The translations under genes and the position numbers were made by a program. From Gammaproteobacteria bacterium (GTDB lineage: Bacteria; Pseudomonadota; Gammaproteobacteria; Pseudomonadales; Pseudohongiellaceae): a DNA stretch of 9,416 bases. Positions 1-6,229 of this stretch are shown here, piece by piece; the first letter of the stretch is position 1, and the number at the start of each line of letters is the position of its first letter. The stretch spans positions 1 to 9,416 of the forward strand of contig PWQG01000108.1 of assembly GCA_003556835.1 (NCBI GenBank), in the 5' to 3' direction. The notes under the pieces were generated by a model. The model was not told the origin of the DNA. It did not search any database and was given only the letters and a program-made list of their open reading frames with translations.

Positions 1-1617
1 GATCACGGCCGCGCCGATGATCAGTGCGAGGATCAGGTACTTCAGGTACAGGGCCTTGTCGTGCATCGATTGCGAGACCTGGCGCTGCCAACGCTTCGGC
101 GTGAAACGTGTGATGAAATCCTGCACGGCACCGAAGGGACAGAGCGAGGAACAGAACACCCGGCCCCAGAGCAGGGTCGTGACCACGGTGAAGCTCGCGA
201 ACAACAGCAGCGGCAGATTGCTCATCAGGAATCCGGGTCCCTGGGTCAGTACACCAGTGATATGGGAGATGGACAGGAAACTGCCATCGATGAAGCCCAG
301 ATAGAGGGTGGTGGCCCCGAGCGCGGCCCAGCGAAGCGGTGTACTCTTGCGAAGGAAGGCGACCATAGCCAGTGTCAGGATGCCCAGCAGCAGGGCCACC
401 TTGTCCCAGGGCGTTACGCCCCATGGTGGATCGGCCAGGAACTGGTTCAGCCAACGGTTCTGGGCGGCAATGATCGCCTCGATCTCGGCCTCACTGAGCA
501 CATCCTCGCCGCGCGCCAGTTGCATGCCGATTCCCACCGGCTCGAAGTCGACACTGTATGGGTCAATGCTGCCCAGCGGACGGTAGCTGAGGGTGAAGGG
601 GCGGGTGATGTCGATGTTGTCCGGCACCACGAAGGCACCGGCGAAGTCCGCCCGGCCCGCGATCATGCCGGCATCGGCATTGCCGGCGGGCACAAAACGC
701 TGGGCGGTGATCATGCGCGCCGGACTGTTGTCCTGGCTGAAGCGCAGTTGGTCATAGCGGAACTGGCGTGACGCACTGCCGCCGATGGCCAGCAACACCA
801 TCTGCTCGCCGGCCAGGTAGGCACTGGCGTCACGCTCGGCGCGGGCATAGGCCTGTGGTCCGATCCAGAACTCACCCAGCGCGGGGTGCCCCATATACGT
901 GAGTGAGAGCACGATGCTGTCTCCGCCGGGCACCGGCATCTCCAGCTGTCGCACCATGCCGTTTTCCAGCATTTCCTCCCAGCTGTGCTCGCCCATCTGC
1001 TCGATGATGCGTGTATTGCGCGCTTCCTGCACCGGGTCGCCGGGGTCATAACCGAGATGGGTTTCGGCGACCTGGCGCGCGGCATTGCGGGCACCGCGGC
1101 TGATGGCAAAGATGCTGACTGTGGATCCGGCAATCCCGTCGATATCCTCGGTAATCCGGAACTCGTCGGAAATCGGTTTGCCCCGGAACTGGGACAGCAG
1201 GTCGCGGCGACCCAGGAAGTCGCCCTTGGTACGCACATGGGCTTCCACATAATCGAGCAGCTTGACGCCGGTCATGTCGTGATCCGAGTTGACGCCGATC
1301 AGCATGTCCACCGGACCACTGAAGCCACGCTCCTGGGGCGGCCAGTCGGCACTCAGGAAGGCATAACCGACCAGTTCCCGCTCTCCGCTCTCCGGATCGA
1401 TGCGATAGCCGGGCCATACCGGAGGCTCGCCCTGTTTCTCCCCGAATTCATCGGCCTCGGGCAGGACTTCATGCAGCCAGGCGTCCTGCATCTCACTCGT
1501 GAATGGCGTGCGCCACCATTCGTCCTCGGACTGGGCCCATAGCCCGGCCGTACAGGCCATTATGGTGAGGAGGAACAGTGCCCGCAGAGCTGGAGGATTG
1601 ATAATTGTAGAAGCCAT
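1..1617 (-). CDS. NosR/NirI-family FMN-binding membrane protein, 3' end outside window
   Basis: 539 codons are in the window and the frame is open to the left edge. Residues 1-29 form a Sec-type signal (hydrophobic core LFLLTIMACTAGLWA). A periplasmic part follows, with an FMN-binding motif GIAGSTVS near residues 161-168; Thr166 would carry covalent FMN, as in NosR/RnfG-type domains. Hydrophobic segments lie near 406-422, 428-446 and 468-485, followed by C489-x3-C493-P (FCSSLCPFG), the CxxxCP motif seen before membrane segments in NosR. Another hydrophobic segment starts near 523. Known NosR proteins support nitrous oxide reductase electron supply and nosZ expression; NirI is a paralogue. The middle region (about 230-300) is divergent from the usual NosR sequence and no nosZ is visible, so NosR, NirI or a relative with another electron-transfer role all remain possible. 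The ATG at 1617 is chosen because it places the signal peptide at the N-terminus. Confidence 0.85.
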   Translation of the reverse strand, partial: MASTIINPPALRALFLLTIMACTAGLWAQSEDEWWRTPFTSEMQDAWLHEVLPEADEFGEKQGEPPVWPGYRIDPESGERELVGYAFLSADWPPQERGFSGPVDMLIGVNSDHDMTGVKLLDYVEAHVRTKGDFLGRRDLLSQFRGKPISDEFRITEDIDGIAGSTVSIFAISRGARNAARQVAETHLGYDPGDPVQEARNTRIIEQMGEHSWEEMLENGMVRQLEMPVPGGDSIVLSLTYMGHPALGEFWIGPQAYARAERDASAYLAGEQMVLLAIGGSASRQFRYDQLRFSQDNSPARMITAQRFVPAGNADAGMIAGRADFAGAFVVPDNIDITRPFTLSYRPLGSIDPYSVDFEPVGIGMQLARGEDVLSEAEIEAIIAAQNRWLNQFLADPPWGVTPWDKVALLLGILTLAMVAFLRKSTPLRWAALGATTLYLGFIDGSFLSISHITGVLTQGPGFLMSNLPLLLFASFTVVTTLLWGRVFCSSLCPFGAVQDFITRFTPKRWQRQVSQSMHDKALYLKYLILALIIGAAVI

Positions 1618-1654
1618 GACCACCAGAGTTCTTAGCGATTTTCACAGATCGGGC

Positions 1655-1660
1655 ACTATA
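1655..1660 (-). promoter_or_regulatory. Possible -10 element for the NosR-like gene
   Basis: On the minus strand this reads TATAGT, 37 bases upstream of the ATG at 1617. No convincing -35 hexamer lies 16-18 bases further upstream. The 1618-1800 interval separates two divergent genes, so some promoter is expected here. I saw no FNR/Dnr-type TTGAT-n4-ATCAA box. Confidence 0.25.
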
Positions 1661-1791
1661 CCCCAAGCGGCTGGCGAATGGCCCTGCCGATGTGTAACAA
1701 GGTGTTGCAGTGGATGATTGCCCCGGGTCGCGTTATGGTAGCGGGTCCGGCGGTCACAGGGCATAGGCCGGTCTGCGGTAATTCATGCATT

Positions 1792-1800
1792 GGGGGAGGG
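1792..1800 (+). promoter_or_regulatory. Strong RBS that bears on the HAD start choice
   Basis: GGGGGAGGG ends directly against the ATG at 1801, leaving about 1 base between the core GGAGG and that codon, which is too tight for normal initiation. The in-frame TTG at 1807 sits 7 bases after the core and would give the N-terminus MKHDLLLFDLDGT, typical for this family. Initiation at 1807 is therefore a real alternative to 1801. Confidence 0.55.
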
Positions 1801-2466
1801 ATGATATTGAAACACGATCTGCTGCTTTTTGATCTCGACGGCACGCTCAGCGACCCGTCGGAAGGCATCTGGCGTTGCTTCAACCATTCCCTGTCCCACT
1901 ACGGTTATCCGACGCTGCGGCGTGATGAAATCGATTCCTGCATTGGCCCGCCCCTGGACGAGAGTTTCGCCCGCCTCACCGGGGAGCGCGATGTCTCGCA
2001 ACTGCACGACATGGTGGCGACTTACCGCGAGCGTTATTCGGACGCAGGTTATGCGGAAAATGTGCTGTACGACGGCGTGACGGAAACGCTGCAGGCCTTG
2101 AGCGAGCGCAGTGTTCCCATGGCGGTGTGTACTTCCAAACGCCGGGATTTCGCCCTGCGCATTCTGCAACGCTTTGGCCTGGATGGGTACTTTGCCTTTG
2201 TGGACGGAGGGGACGTGGGCATCCAGAAATGGCAGCAGATCCAGGCCTTGAGGCAAGAGGGAACAGTATCCGACAAAACCCTGATGATCGGTGACCGCGA
2301 CGTTGACCTGGAAGCCGCCAGCCGCAACGGACTGGTCGGTGGCGCGGTGCTCTGGGGCTTCGGCTCACGGGAGGAATTGCGCGGTGGTCGGCCGGATTAC
2401 TGGTTTGATGCGCCGAGAGAATGGTTGACGCTCCGTATGTCTGCGGAGGCGCTCCATGGCTGCTAA
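1801..2466 (+). CDS. HAD-superfamily hydrolase, phosphoglycolate phosphatase/5'-nucleotidase-like
   Basis: 221 residues if started at ATG 1801, 219 if at TTG 1807; both fit the usual 210-230 of subfamily IA phosphatases. All four HAD motifs are visible: FDLDGT with nucleophile Asp11 and acid Asp13, Thr111 in VCTSKR (motif II), Lys143 in GIQKW (motif III) and GDRDVDL with Asp165/Asp169 binding Mg2+ (motif IV). A helical cap lies between about 20 and 85, and the C-terminal WGFGSREEL stretch is typical of Gph/PpaX-like members. It most likely dephosphorylates a small cytosolic phosphate ester; the sequence does not tell which. An upstream in-frame extension to 1678 has no domain content and a poor start. 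The 3' end overlaps yaeQ by 11 bases, which suggests translational coupling and a two-gene operon. Confidence 0.9.
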   Translation: MILKHDLLLFDLDGTLSDPSEGIWRCFNHSLSHYGYPTLRRDEIDSCIGPPLDESFARLTGERDVSQLHDMVATYRERYSDAGYAENVLYDGVTETLQALSERSVPMAVCTSKRRDFALRILQRFGLDGYFAFVDGGDVGIQKWQQIQALRQEGTVSDKTLMIGDRDVDLEAASRNGLVGGAVLWGFGSREELRGGRPDYWFDAPREWLTLRMSAEALHGC

Positions 2467-2995
2467 ACCCACCATCTATAAAGTCAGCGTCGCCCTGAGC
2501 GACATGGATCGGGATTACTACGACAGTCTGCAACTCACCATTGCGCGGCATCCTTCGGAAACGATGGAGCGCATGATGGTGCGGCTGTTGGCCTACTGTT
2601 TTCAGGTCCGCGAAGGTCTGAGCTTCGGTCGCGGCCTGAGCACCAGCGATGAACCCGATCTGTGGGCGCATGAGCTGGACGGCACACTGGCGCTGTGGAT
2701 CGATGTGGGTGAGCCGGCCGTGGACCGTATCCGCAAGGCCAGCCGGATTGCGCGTGAGGTGGTGGTCTACAGCTTCAACAGCAAGTCATCGGTGTGGTGG
2801 GCGCAGAACCGGGAGCAGTTCGCGGACCTGAAAGCATCAGCCTATCGGTTTGATTGGGTCGAGGTGCAGGCGCTGACGGCCCTGGCCGATCGGACCATGG
2901 ATATGTCCGTGAGCATTTCCGATGGTACAGCCTGGGTGACGCTGGAGCAGGGGAGCTGTGAGATTCGCGTTGAGGTTCTGCAAGATCCGGAGTGA
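2456..2995 (+). CDS. yaeQ: YaeQ family protein
   Basis: 179 residues, essentially the same length as E. coli YaeQ and alignable end to end from memory: an N-terminal ATIYK-like strand, ARHPSETMERMMVRLLAY near 30-47, GRGLSTSDEPDLW near 59-70, LWIDVGEP near 80-87, and ADRTMDM near 144-150. The YaeQ family has a PD-(D/E)XK nuclease-like fold. Glu38, Asp65/Glu66 and Asp83 are plausible acidic residues of that site, but no activity is established that I can state. It is cytosolic, with no signal or membrane segment. The ATG at 2456 overlaps the end of the HAD gene by 11 bases in another frame, so expression is probably coupled to it. Base composition matches the HAD gene. Confidence 0.95.
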   Translation: MAAKPTIYKVSVALSDMDRDYYDSLQLTIARHPSETMERMMVRLLAYCFQVREGLSFGRGLSTSDEPDLWAHELDGTLALWIDVGEPAVDRIRKASRIAREVVVYSFNSKSSVWWAQNREQFADLKASAYRFDWVEVQALTALADRTMDMSVSISDGTAWVTLEQGSCEIRVEVLQDPE

Positions 2996-3074
2996 TGGTC
3001 GTGGCTTTCTCTCGCTCTTGCGACTGAACCAACCGGGTTTCTTATGTCGCAGGAGGGGCGCACGACGAGCACGC

Positions 3075-3116
3075 CCTGCTCAGCCTGCACTGGAAGGGAG
3101 TGTCAGGTTGAGCAGG
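3075..3116. terminator. Large hairpin between convergent genes, probable bidirectional terminator
   Basis: Arms 3075-3091 (CCTGCTCAGCCTGCACT) and 3099-3116 (AGTGTCAGGTTGAGCAGG) pair over about 17 bases with one mismatch and one bulge, around a 7-base loop GGAAGGG. It lies between yaeQ (ends 2995) and the convergent secreted-protein gene (ends 3161). There is no T-run on either side, so it is not a textbook intrinsic terminator and may instead block 3' exonucleases or act with Rho. Confidence 0.5.
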
Positions 3117-3160
3117 AGGATATCTCTTCGCCAGGTCTCTGCGTGGCGCCGGAACTATTC

Positions 3161-3832
3161 TCAGTCCGCAGCGAAACAGTAGAAGAGCCCGTCGCCCCCC
3201 GTGGCGACCAGATCATCCTGGGCGCAACTGCGTGAGGGGTGCACGGAATTCCAGGAAGCGCCGGGCGTGTCGAAAGTGTAGCGATCGTGATGGCCGACCA
3301 TGGCGCTGCCTGCATCACTGCTTGTCCAGTTACTACAGGTCCGATCCTGGTCCGGCGGAAATGCCGTCCCGTCCATGCGCGTGCCGGTCAGAATGTCGTG
3401 CTTGTTGGGCGAGTCGCCTTGGACGCCGGAATTGACACTGTTGCCGTTCTCATCGAGAGCGTGTTCGTAGTTGATCGCGGCGTTATTGTAGTGCAGATCG
3501 TCGACGTTGCTGGCGATTTGTGTGCCCTCGGCATTGGCCCAGGGCCCGCTGCCGATCCGGTCACGGGCGTTGACGGCTGCTTCCGAGCCCATTGCCTGTG
3601 TGCTCAGATAGGCGCGCCAGGTTCGATGACCGGCGCCCGCGGTCTCGGCCAGTGCCTGGCAATGCGCATCGGCGCCTGCCAGCCCACCGAGATCGCCGCC
3701 GTTTCCTGAGCCGACACTGGTGATGAAAAAGCCGAGTTCCGGTTCGTCGTCATCCTGCTGGGCGGAGAGCGCAGCAGCGAGTGACAGGGCGGTAATGGTG
3801 GTTGTCAGTATTGCGAGGTGCTTATTGTTCAT
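3161..3832 (-). CDS. Secreted DUF1554/lectin-like domain protein
   Basis: 223 residues. Residues 1-24 (MNNKHLAILTTTITALSLAA, then ALSA) form a Sec signal with likely cleavage before QQDDDE. The mature part opens with FFITSVGSGNGGDLGGLAGA and HCQALAE, then TWRAYLST, DRIGSGPW, HDILTGT and CSNWTSS followed by VGHHDRY. This pattern is characteristic of the DUF1554 (collagen XV/endostatin-like, often called 'lectin') domain of secreted bacterial proteins. Four cysteines (58, 166, 203, 219) could form two disulfides, consistent with export. No lipobox, so it should be a soluble periplasmic or extracellular protein. Ligand and function are unknown. An AGAGGG ribosome site lies about 9 bases before the ATG. 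It is monocistronic as far as visible; the dehalogenase upstream on the same strand is 170 bases away. Confidence 0.85.
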   Translation of the reverse strand: MNNKHLAILTTTITALSLAAALSAQQDDDEPELGFFITSVGSGNGGDLGGLAGADAHCQALAETAGAGHRTWRAYLSTQAMGSEAAVNARDRIGSGPWANAEGTQIASNVDDLHYNNAAINYEHALDENGNSVNSGVQGDSPNKHDILTGTRMDGTAFPPDQDRTCSNWTSSDAGSAMVGHHDRYTFDTPGASWNSVHPSRSCAQDDLVATGGDGLFYCFAAD

Positions 3833-3879
3833 GGCTCGTTTCCCTCTGTACTTTCATTGTGATCAGTGGCATCAGGGCT

Positions 3880-3918
3880 CCAGAGAAGCATATGCGGCTC
3901 TGGAATAAAACGCTTCTC
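3880..3918. repeat. Two overlapping, mutually exclusive inverted repeats
   Basis: CCAGAG at 3880-3885 pairs with CTCTGG at 3898-3903. GAGAAGC at 3883-3889 pairs with GCTTCTC at 3912-3918. The two stems share bases, so only one can form at a time. They sit between the end of the dehalogenase (4003, minus) and the start of the secreted protein gene (3832, minus), so they could act as terminator or leader structure. No T-run follows. Confidence 0.3.
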
Positions 3919-4002
3919 CCAGAACAAAAGGTATCTTTCCGGCAGGCGATTGTCGAGGGTGCTGAAAGGCCTGCAATGGACGCAGCACGCGGCCGTGCCA
4001 TG

Positions 4003-4848
4003 TTACTGGCTCACGTTCCTCAATTGCGCTGCCAGATCCAGAAAGTCCGTAGCAAAAAGATCAAACTCGTCTTTGGCCGGTGGCGTTGTTGGTCGTTCCG
4101 GGCCGCGTTCCAGGGGGCGGTGCACATACCCGGTTTTCAAACCTGCCGCCGCCGCGCTGCGCAGGTCGCTAGGATGCGCTGCCACCAACATCACCTGTTC
4201 TGGTGCCAGGCTGAGCAACTCTGGCGCCTTGAGATAGGCTTCCGGGTCAGGCTTGTAATGTCGGGACAGTTCAGCCGACAGGATGGTATCCCAGGGTAAT
4301 CCCGCATTCTTCGCCATGTGCAGCAACAACGAGACATTGCCATTGGACAATGGCGCGATCACGAATTCGTTGCGCAAACGAAGGAGTCCGGGGATGGTGT
4401 CGGGCCAAGGGCTCAGGCGGTGCCAGGCGTGATTGAAATGTCGAAGCTCTTCCTCGGTCATCCCGGTCAGGGCGAATTCTTCCACCAGTTCATCCAGGAC
4501 CATGCGGTGTAGATCGTCCAGTTTGGTCCAGGGCAGCTCTCCATTGCGCACGCGGTTCATGGCAGGGCCATAACCGGAACGCCAGCGGTCGGCGAACTCG
4601 CCCCAGTCAATGTCATAACCCTTGCGTTGACCCAGCAACTGCCCTTCACGGATGATCGAGCCACGCCAGTCCACCACCGTGCCGAACACATCAAACACCA
4701 GGGCCTTGACGCCAGGTATGACGGAGTCGCTCGTGGCAAGACTTCGCGGGTTGTACATAATGGTGCTCGCCAGCACTGCCGAGGAGGCGAAGAGGGTGAG
4801 AAATGATCTGCGGGACAGCGGATTCGGCATCGGCTTGATTTCACGCAT
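4003..4848 (-). CDS. Tat-exported type II haloacid dehalogenase (HAD superfamily)
   Basis: 281 residues. The N-terminus carries a twin-arginine motif, SRRSFL at residues 12-17, followed by a hydrophobic stretch to about 30, so export folded to the periplasm is predicted. The catalytic domain starts near 48: VFDVFGT with nucleophile Asp53 and Thr57, LSNGN at 167-171 (Ser168/Asn169), KPDPEAY at 199-205 (Lys199, Tyr205) and AAHPSDLRSAAAAGL with Asp228. These match the layout of L-2-haloacid dehalogenases, which hydrolyse 2-haloalkanoic acids to 2-hydroxyacids through an aspartyl ester. At the usual S-x-N-x-x-D position it has H-P-S-D, with His replacing Asn. Substrate is not provable from sequence; a periplasmic phosphatase or other HAD activity is possible. 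The ATG at 4848 has AGAAGAG about 7 bases upstream, better than the internal ATG 18 bases later. Confidence 0.87.
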   Translation of the reverse strand: MREIKPMPNPLSRRSFLTLFASSAVLASTIMYNPRSLATSDSVIPGVKALVFDVFGTVVDWRGSIIREGQLLGQRKGYDIDWGEFADRWRSGYGPAMNRVRNGELPWTKLDDLHRMVLDELVEEFALTGMTEEELRHFNHAWHRLSPWPDTIPGLLRLRNEFVIAPLSNGNVSLLLHMAKNAGLPWDTILSAELSRHYKPDPEAYLKAPELLSLAPEQVMLVAAHPSDLRSAAAAGLKTGYVHRPLERGPERPTTPPAKDEFDLFATDFLDLAAQLRNVSQ

Positions 4849-4881
4849 GTTCGGCTCTTCTCATCAGACTGATAGGTTGTC

Positions 4882-4910
4882 AGGTTACCACTGTTGTGAA
4901 TGGTAAACCT
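4882..4910. promoter_or_regulatory. Inverted repeat upstream of the dehalogenase, possible operator
   Basis: AGGTTACCA (4882-4890) and TGGTAAACCT (4901-4910) are inverted copies differing by one inserted base, separated by 10 bases. The centre is about 48 bases upstream of the dehalogenase ATG at 4848, a plausible place for a repressor site or a 5' UTR stem. A TTGACC on the minus strand lies further upstream near 4950, but no good -10 is paired with it. Confidence 0.35.
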
Positions 4911-5027
4911 ACCCCAATAAGCTCGACTGCACACCTCGACGTGCGGTGTAGTGGTCAACTATCGAGGTCTTATCCCTTGCTGATGTAAAATAGTCCTAAA
5001 CCGCCAATTTAGATATTTCCCGATGTA

Positions 5028-5063
5028 GTATCTTTGATACAATTGGAATCATTGGTATCCAAT
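5028..5063 (+). repeat. Competing small hairpins in the DUF4242 leader region
   Basis: GTATC-TTT-GATAC is a perfect inverted repeat at 5028-5040. The same GATAC then starts a second one: GATACAAT against ATTGGTATC across TGGAATC, with a one-base bulge. The two stems share the central GATAC and cannot form together. This could be a palindromic operator or a simple switch. Confidence 0.35.
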
Positions 5064-5088
5064 CTGTTTATTGGTCGAGTTTCTGAGA

Positions 5089-5156
5089 TATCGCACAGGG
5101 AAGCTGGAGAACCGTGCTGGTGCACGATATGGTGTGCACGACATGGTTGTGCGATA
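5089..5156 (+). promoter_or_regulatory. Nested inverted and direct repeats, possible structured leader
   Basis: The outer arms TATCGCACA (5089-5097) and TGTGCGATA (5148-5156) are a perfect 9-base inverted repeat. Inside, GTGCAC at 5120-5125 and 5134-5139 form a second stem with an 8-base loop. The right half also reads as imperfect direct repeats of about 14 bases: GTGCACGATATGGT, GTGCACGACATGGTT, GTGCGATAAA. It ends 85 bases before the DUF4242 ATG. It may be a cis-acting RNA structure or a cluster of protein sites. Confidence 0.4.
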
Positions 5157-5241
5157 AATGAGAAGGAATGCGCAAAGGGAATGGTTGATCTGAAGATGTC
5201 AATTGTGAATTGCAGTTCCACCCATTAAAAAGGAGTCGGAC

Positions 5242-5514
5242 ATGCCCAAGTACATTATCGAGAGAGAAATTCCGAGTGCAGGAACGCTTTCGGCCTCAGA
5301 GCTAAAGGAGATTTCGCAGAAATCATGCGGTGTGCTAAGAAAAATGGGTCCGCAGATTCAGTGGCAGCAAAGCTACGTTACGGACGACAAGATCTACTGC
5401 GTGTACATCGCACCAGACGAAGCGGCGGTTCGGGAGCACGCTCAACAGGGTGGCTTCCCTGCCAATCAGTTTTCGGAGGTCAAGTCTGTCATTGATCCAA
5501 TTACCGCTGAGTGA
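5242..5514 (+). CDS. DUF4242 (SCO4226-like) small protein
   Basis: 90 residues, the full length of this family of small ferredoxin-fold proteins. Recognisable stretches are KYIIEREIP at 3-11, ISQKSCGVLRKMGPQIQW at 24-41, QSYVTDDKIYCVYIAPDEAAV at 43-63, REHAQQGGFPAN at 64-75 and VIDPITAE at the end. Cys29, Cys53 and His66 fall at positions commonly conserved in the family. A Streptomyces member, SCO4226, was described as nickel-binding; whether this protein binds metal is inference. No signal peptide, so cytosolic. A strong AAGGAG ends 6 bases before the ATG. It appears monocistronic, preceded by a long repeat-rich leader and followed by a large hairpin. GC is visibly lower than in the flanking NosR, HAD and yaeQ genes. 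Confidence 0.88.
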   Translation: MPKYIIEREIPSAGTLSASELKEISQKSCGVLRKMGPQIQWQQSYVTDDKIYCVYIAPDEAAVREHAQQGGFPANQFSEVKSVIDPITAE

Positions 5515-5538
5515 GTTTGTTACCCAACAATTCGCTTT

Positions 5539-5577
5539 AGCCGACCGACAGCCTGGCTGTCGGACTGTCGGTCGGCT
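5539..5577 (+). terminator. Strong hairpin after the DUF4242 gene
   Basis: AGCCGACCGACAG (5539-5551) and CTGTCGGTCGGCT (5565-5577) are a perfect 13-base inverted repeat. The loop contains a second copy of CTGTCGG (5557-5563), so CCGACAG at 5545-5551 can pair with either copy. It lies 25 bases after the DUF4242 stop. No T-run follows, so termination is inferred from position and stem strength. Confidence 0.55.
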
Positions 5578-6217
5578 CAGTTCTGGATATGCCGGGAGAC
5601 AAACGGGCTCACCGGTTCAGTACTCATCCTGGCTGGCCCCTTCATGCTCGGGATATCTTTCTTCTTCGAACAGTATAACATCGATCTGCTTCGCCCCATC
5701 GGACAGGGGGCAGTTTTTGCTGCGCTGGGAGGTGTCCTGGCTCACATCGCTGCCGCCGTCCATGTGCGGTTCAGAGCGGCGGGGGGGACACGGAGCCTGG
5801 GCGACGTCAGGGACTCAAGCAGGTAATGCTATAGCGTCGCTAGCCCATCTCGGGTGTATTATCTTTGGCTGGTAAGCTCAGCAATCTGTTTAATGATCGG
5901 CATCGCCTGCGCGCTCAGCTCCTATCAACGCTGGAAAGAGCTTGGGAAAGAGGTTCATCCCGAATGCACAATGTAAAAAAATCCGCAATTGAGACTCGGT
6001 TTGGTCCTGTTTCTCTCTGGTATGCCTGGCCTGCGGCACCTGCCAGCGACTGCTGTGCAGGTCGGCGAATTGACGGCTGACGTTGTGCTGTTCGTCGTTG
6101 GTGCAAATACGGCATTCGGGATATTGTTCGGCTACCTCTTCTGGCGCTACGGTTTGGAGGCGGCCATGATTGCTCACGCGTTTGCCCATGTGGTGAGCCA
6201 CGTCGCTGGTTCGTGAA
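5578..6217 (+). pseudogene. Decayed membrane-protein region ending in a CPBP (Abi) protease C-terminus
   Basis: A single frame runs across the whole interval with two internal stops, TAA at 5824-5826 and TAA at 5974-5976, and a final TGA at 6214-6216. The first part encodes hydrophobic segments (VLILAGPFMLGISFFF; FAALGGVLAHIAAAVHV). The second holds one more (LVSSAICLMIGIACALSSYQ). The third matches the end of CPBP intramembrane metalloproteases: LRHLPATAV, then FGILFGYLFWRYGLEAAMIA and HAFAHVVSH, giving the His of motif 2 and the G-L-E-x-A-M-x-x-H of motif 3. The EExxxR motif 1 is absent, so no active protease can be made. Whether the first two parts belong to the same ancestral gene is uncertain; they could be separate small membrane ORFs. 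Weak start signals (TTG 5989, ATG 5644) and no good ribosome sites favour decay. Confidence 0.6.
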
Positions 6218-6229
6218 ACGGAGGGTTCA

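Larger units (their letters stand above)
4849..5241. other. 393-bp divergent intergenic region, AT-rich, repeat-dense
   Basis: This interval separates the dehalogenase (minus) from the DUF4242 gene (plus). Open frames of 60-70 codons exist on both strands but have no recognisable motifs or good ribosome sites, so I do not call them. The content that stands out is inverted and direct repeats: 4882-4910, 5028-5063 and 5089-5156, described separately. Promoters for both flanking genes must lie here; none is unambiguous. Confidence 0.6.

Noticed and set aside
1678..1800. N-terminal extension of the HAD phosphatase by 41 codons
   Set aside because: The HAD fold starts at its first strand right after 1801, the extension has no domain, and the strong ribosome site lies at 1792-1800.
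5120..5158. CRISPR-like array from the GTGCACGA repeats
   Set aside because: Repeats are only about 14 bases, directly adjacent without spacers and diverge from copy to copy; no cas gene is near.
5009..5228. Open frames of 64-70 codons on both strands in the dehalogenase/DUF4242 intergenic region
   Set aside because: They overlap each other and the repeat array, have no ribosome sites and no recognisable motif; the cysteine-rich look of the plus-strand frame follows from the TGTGCACGA repeats.
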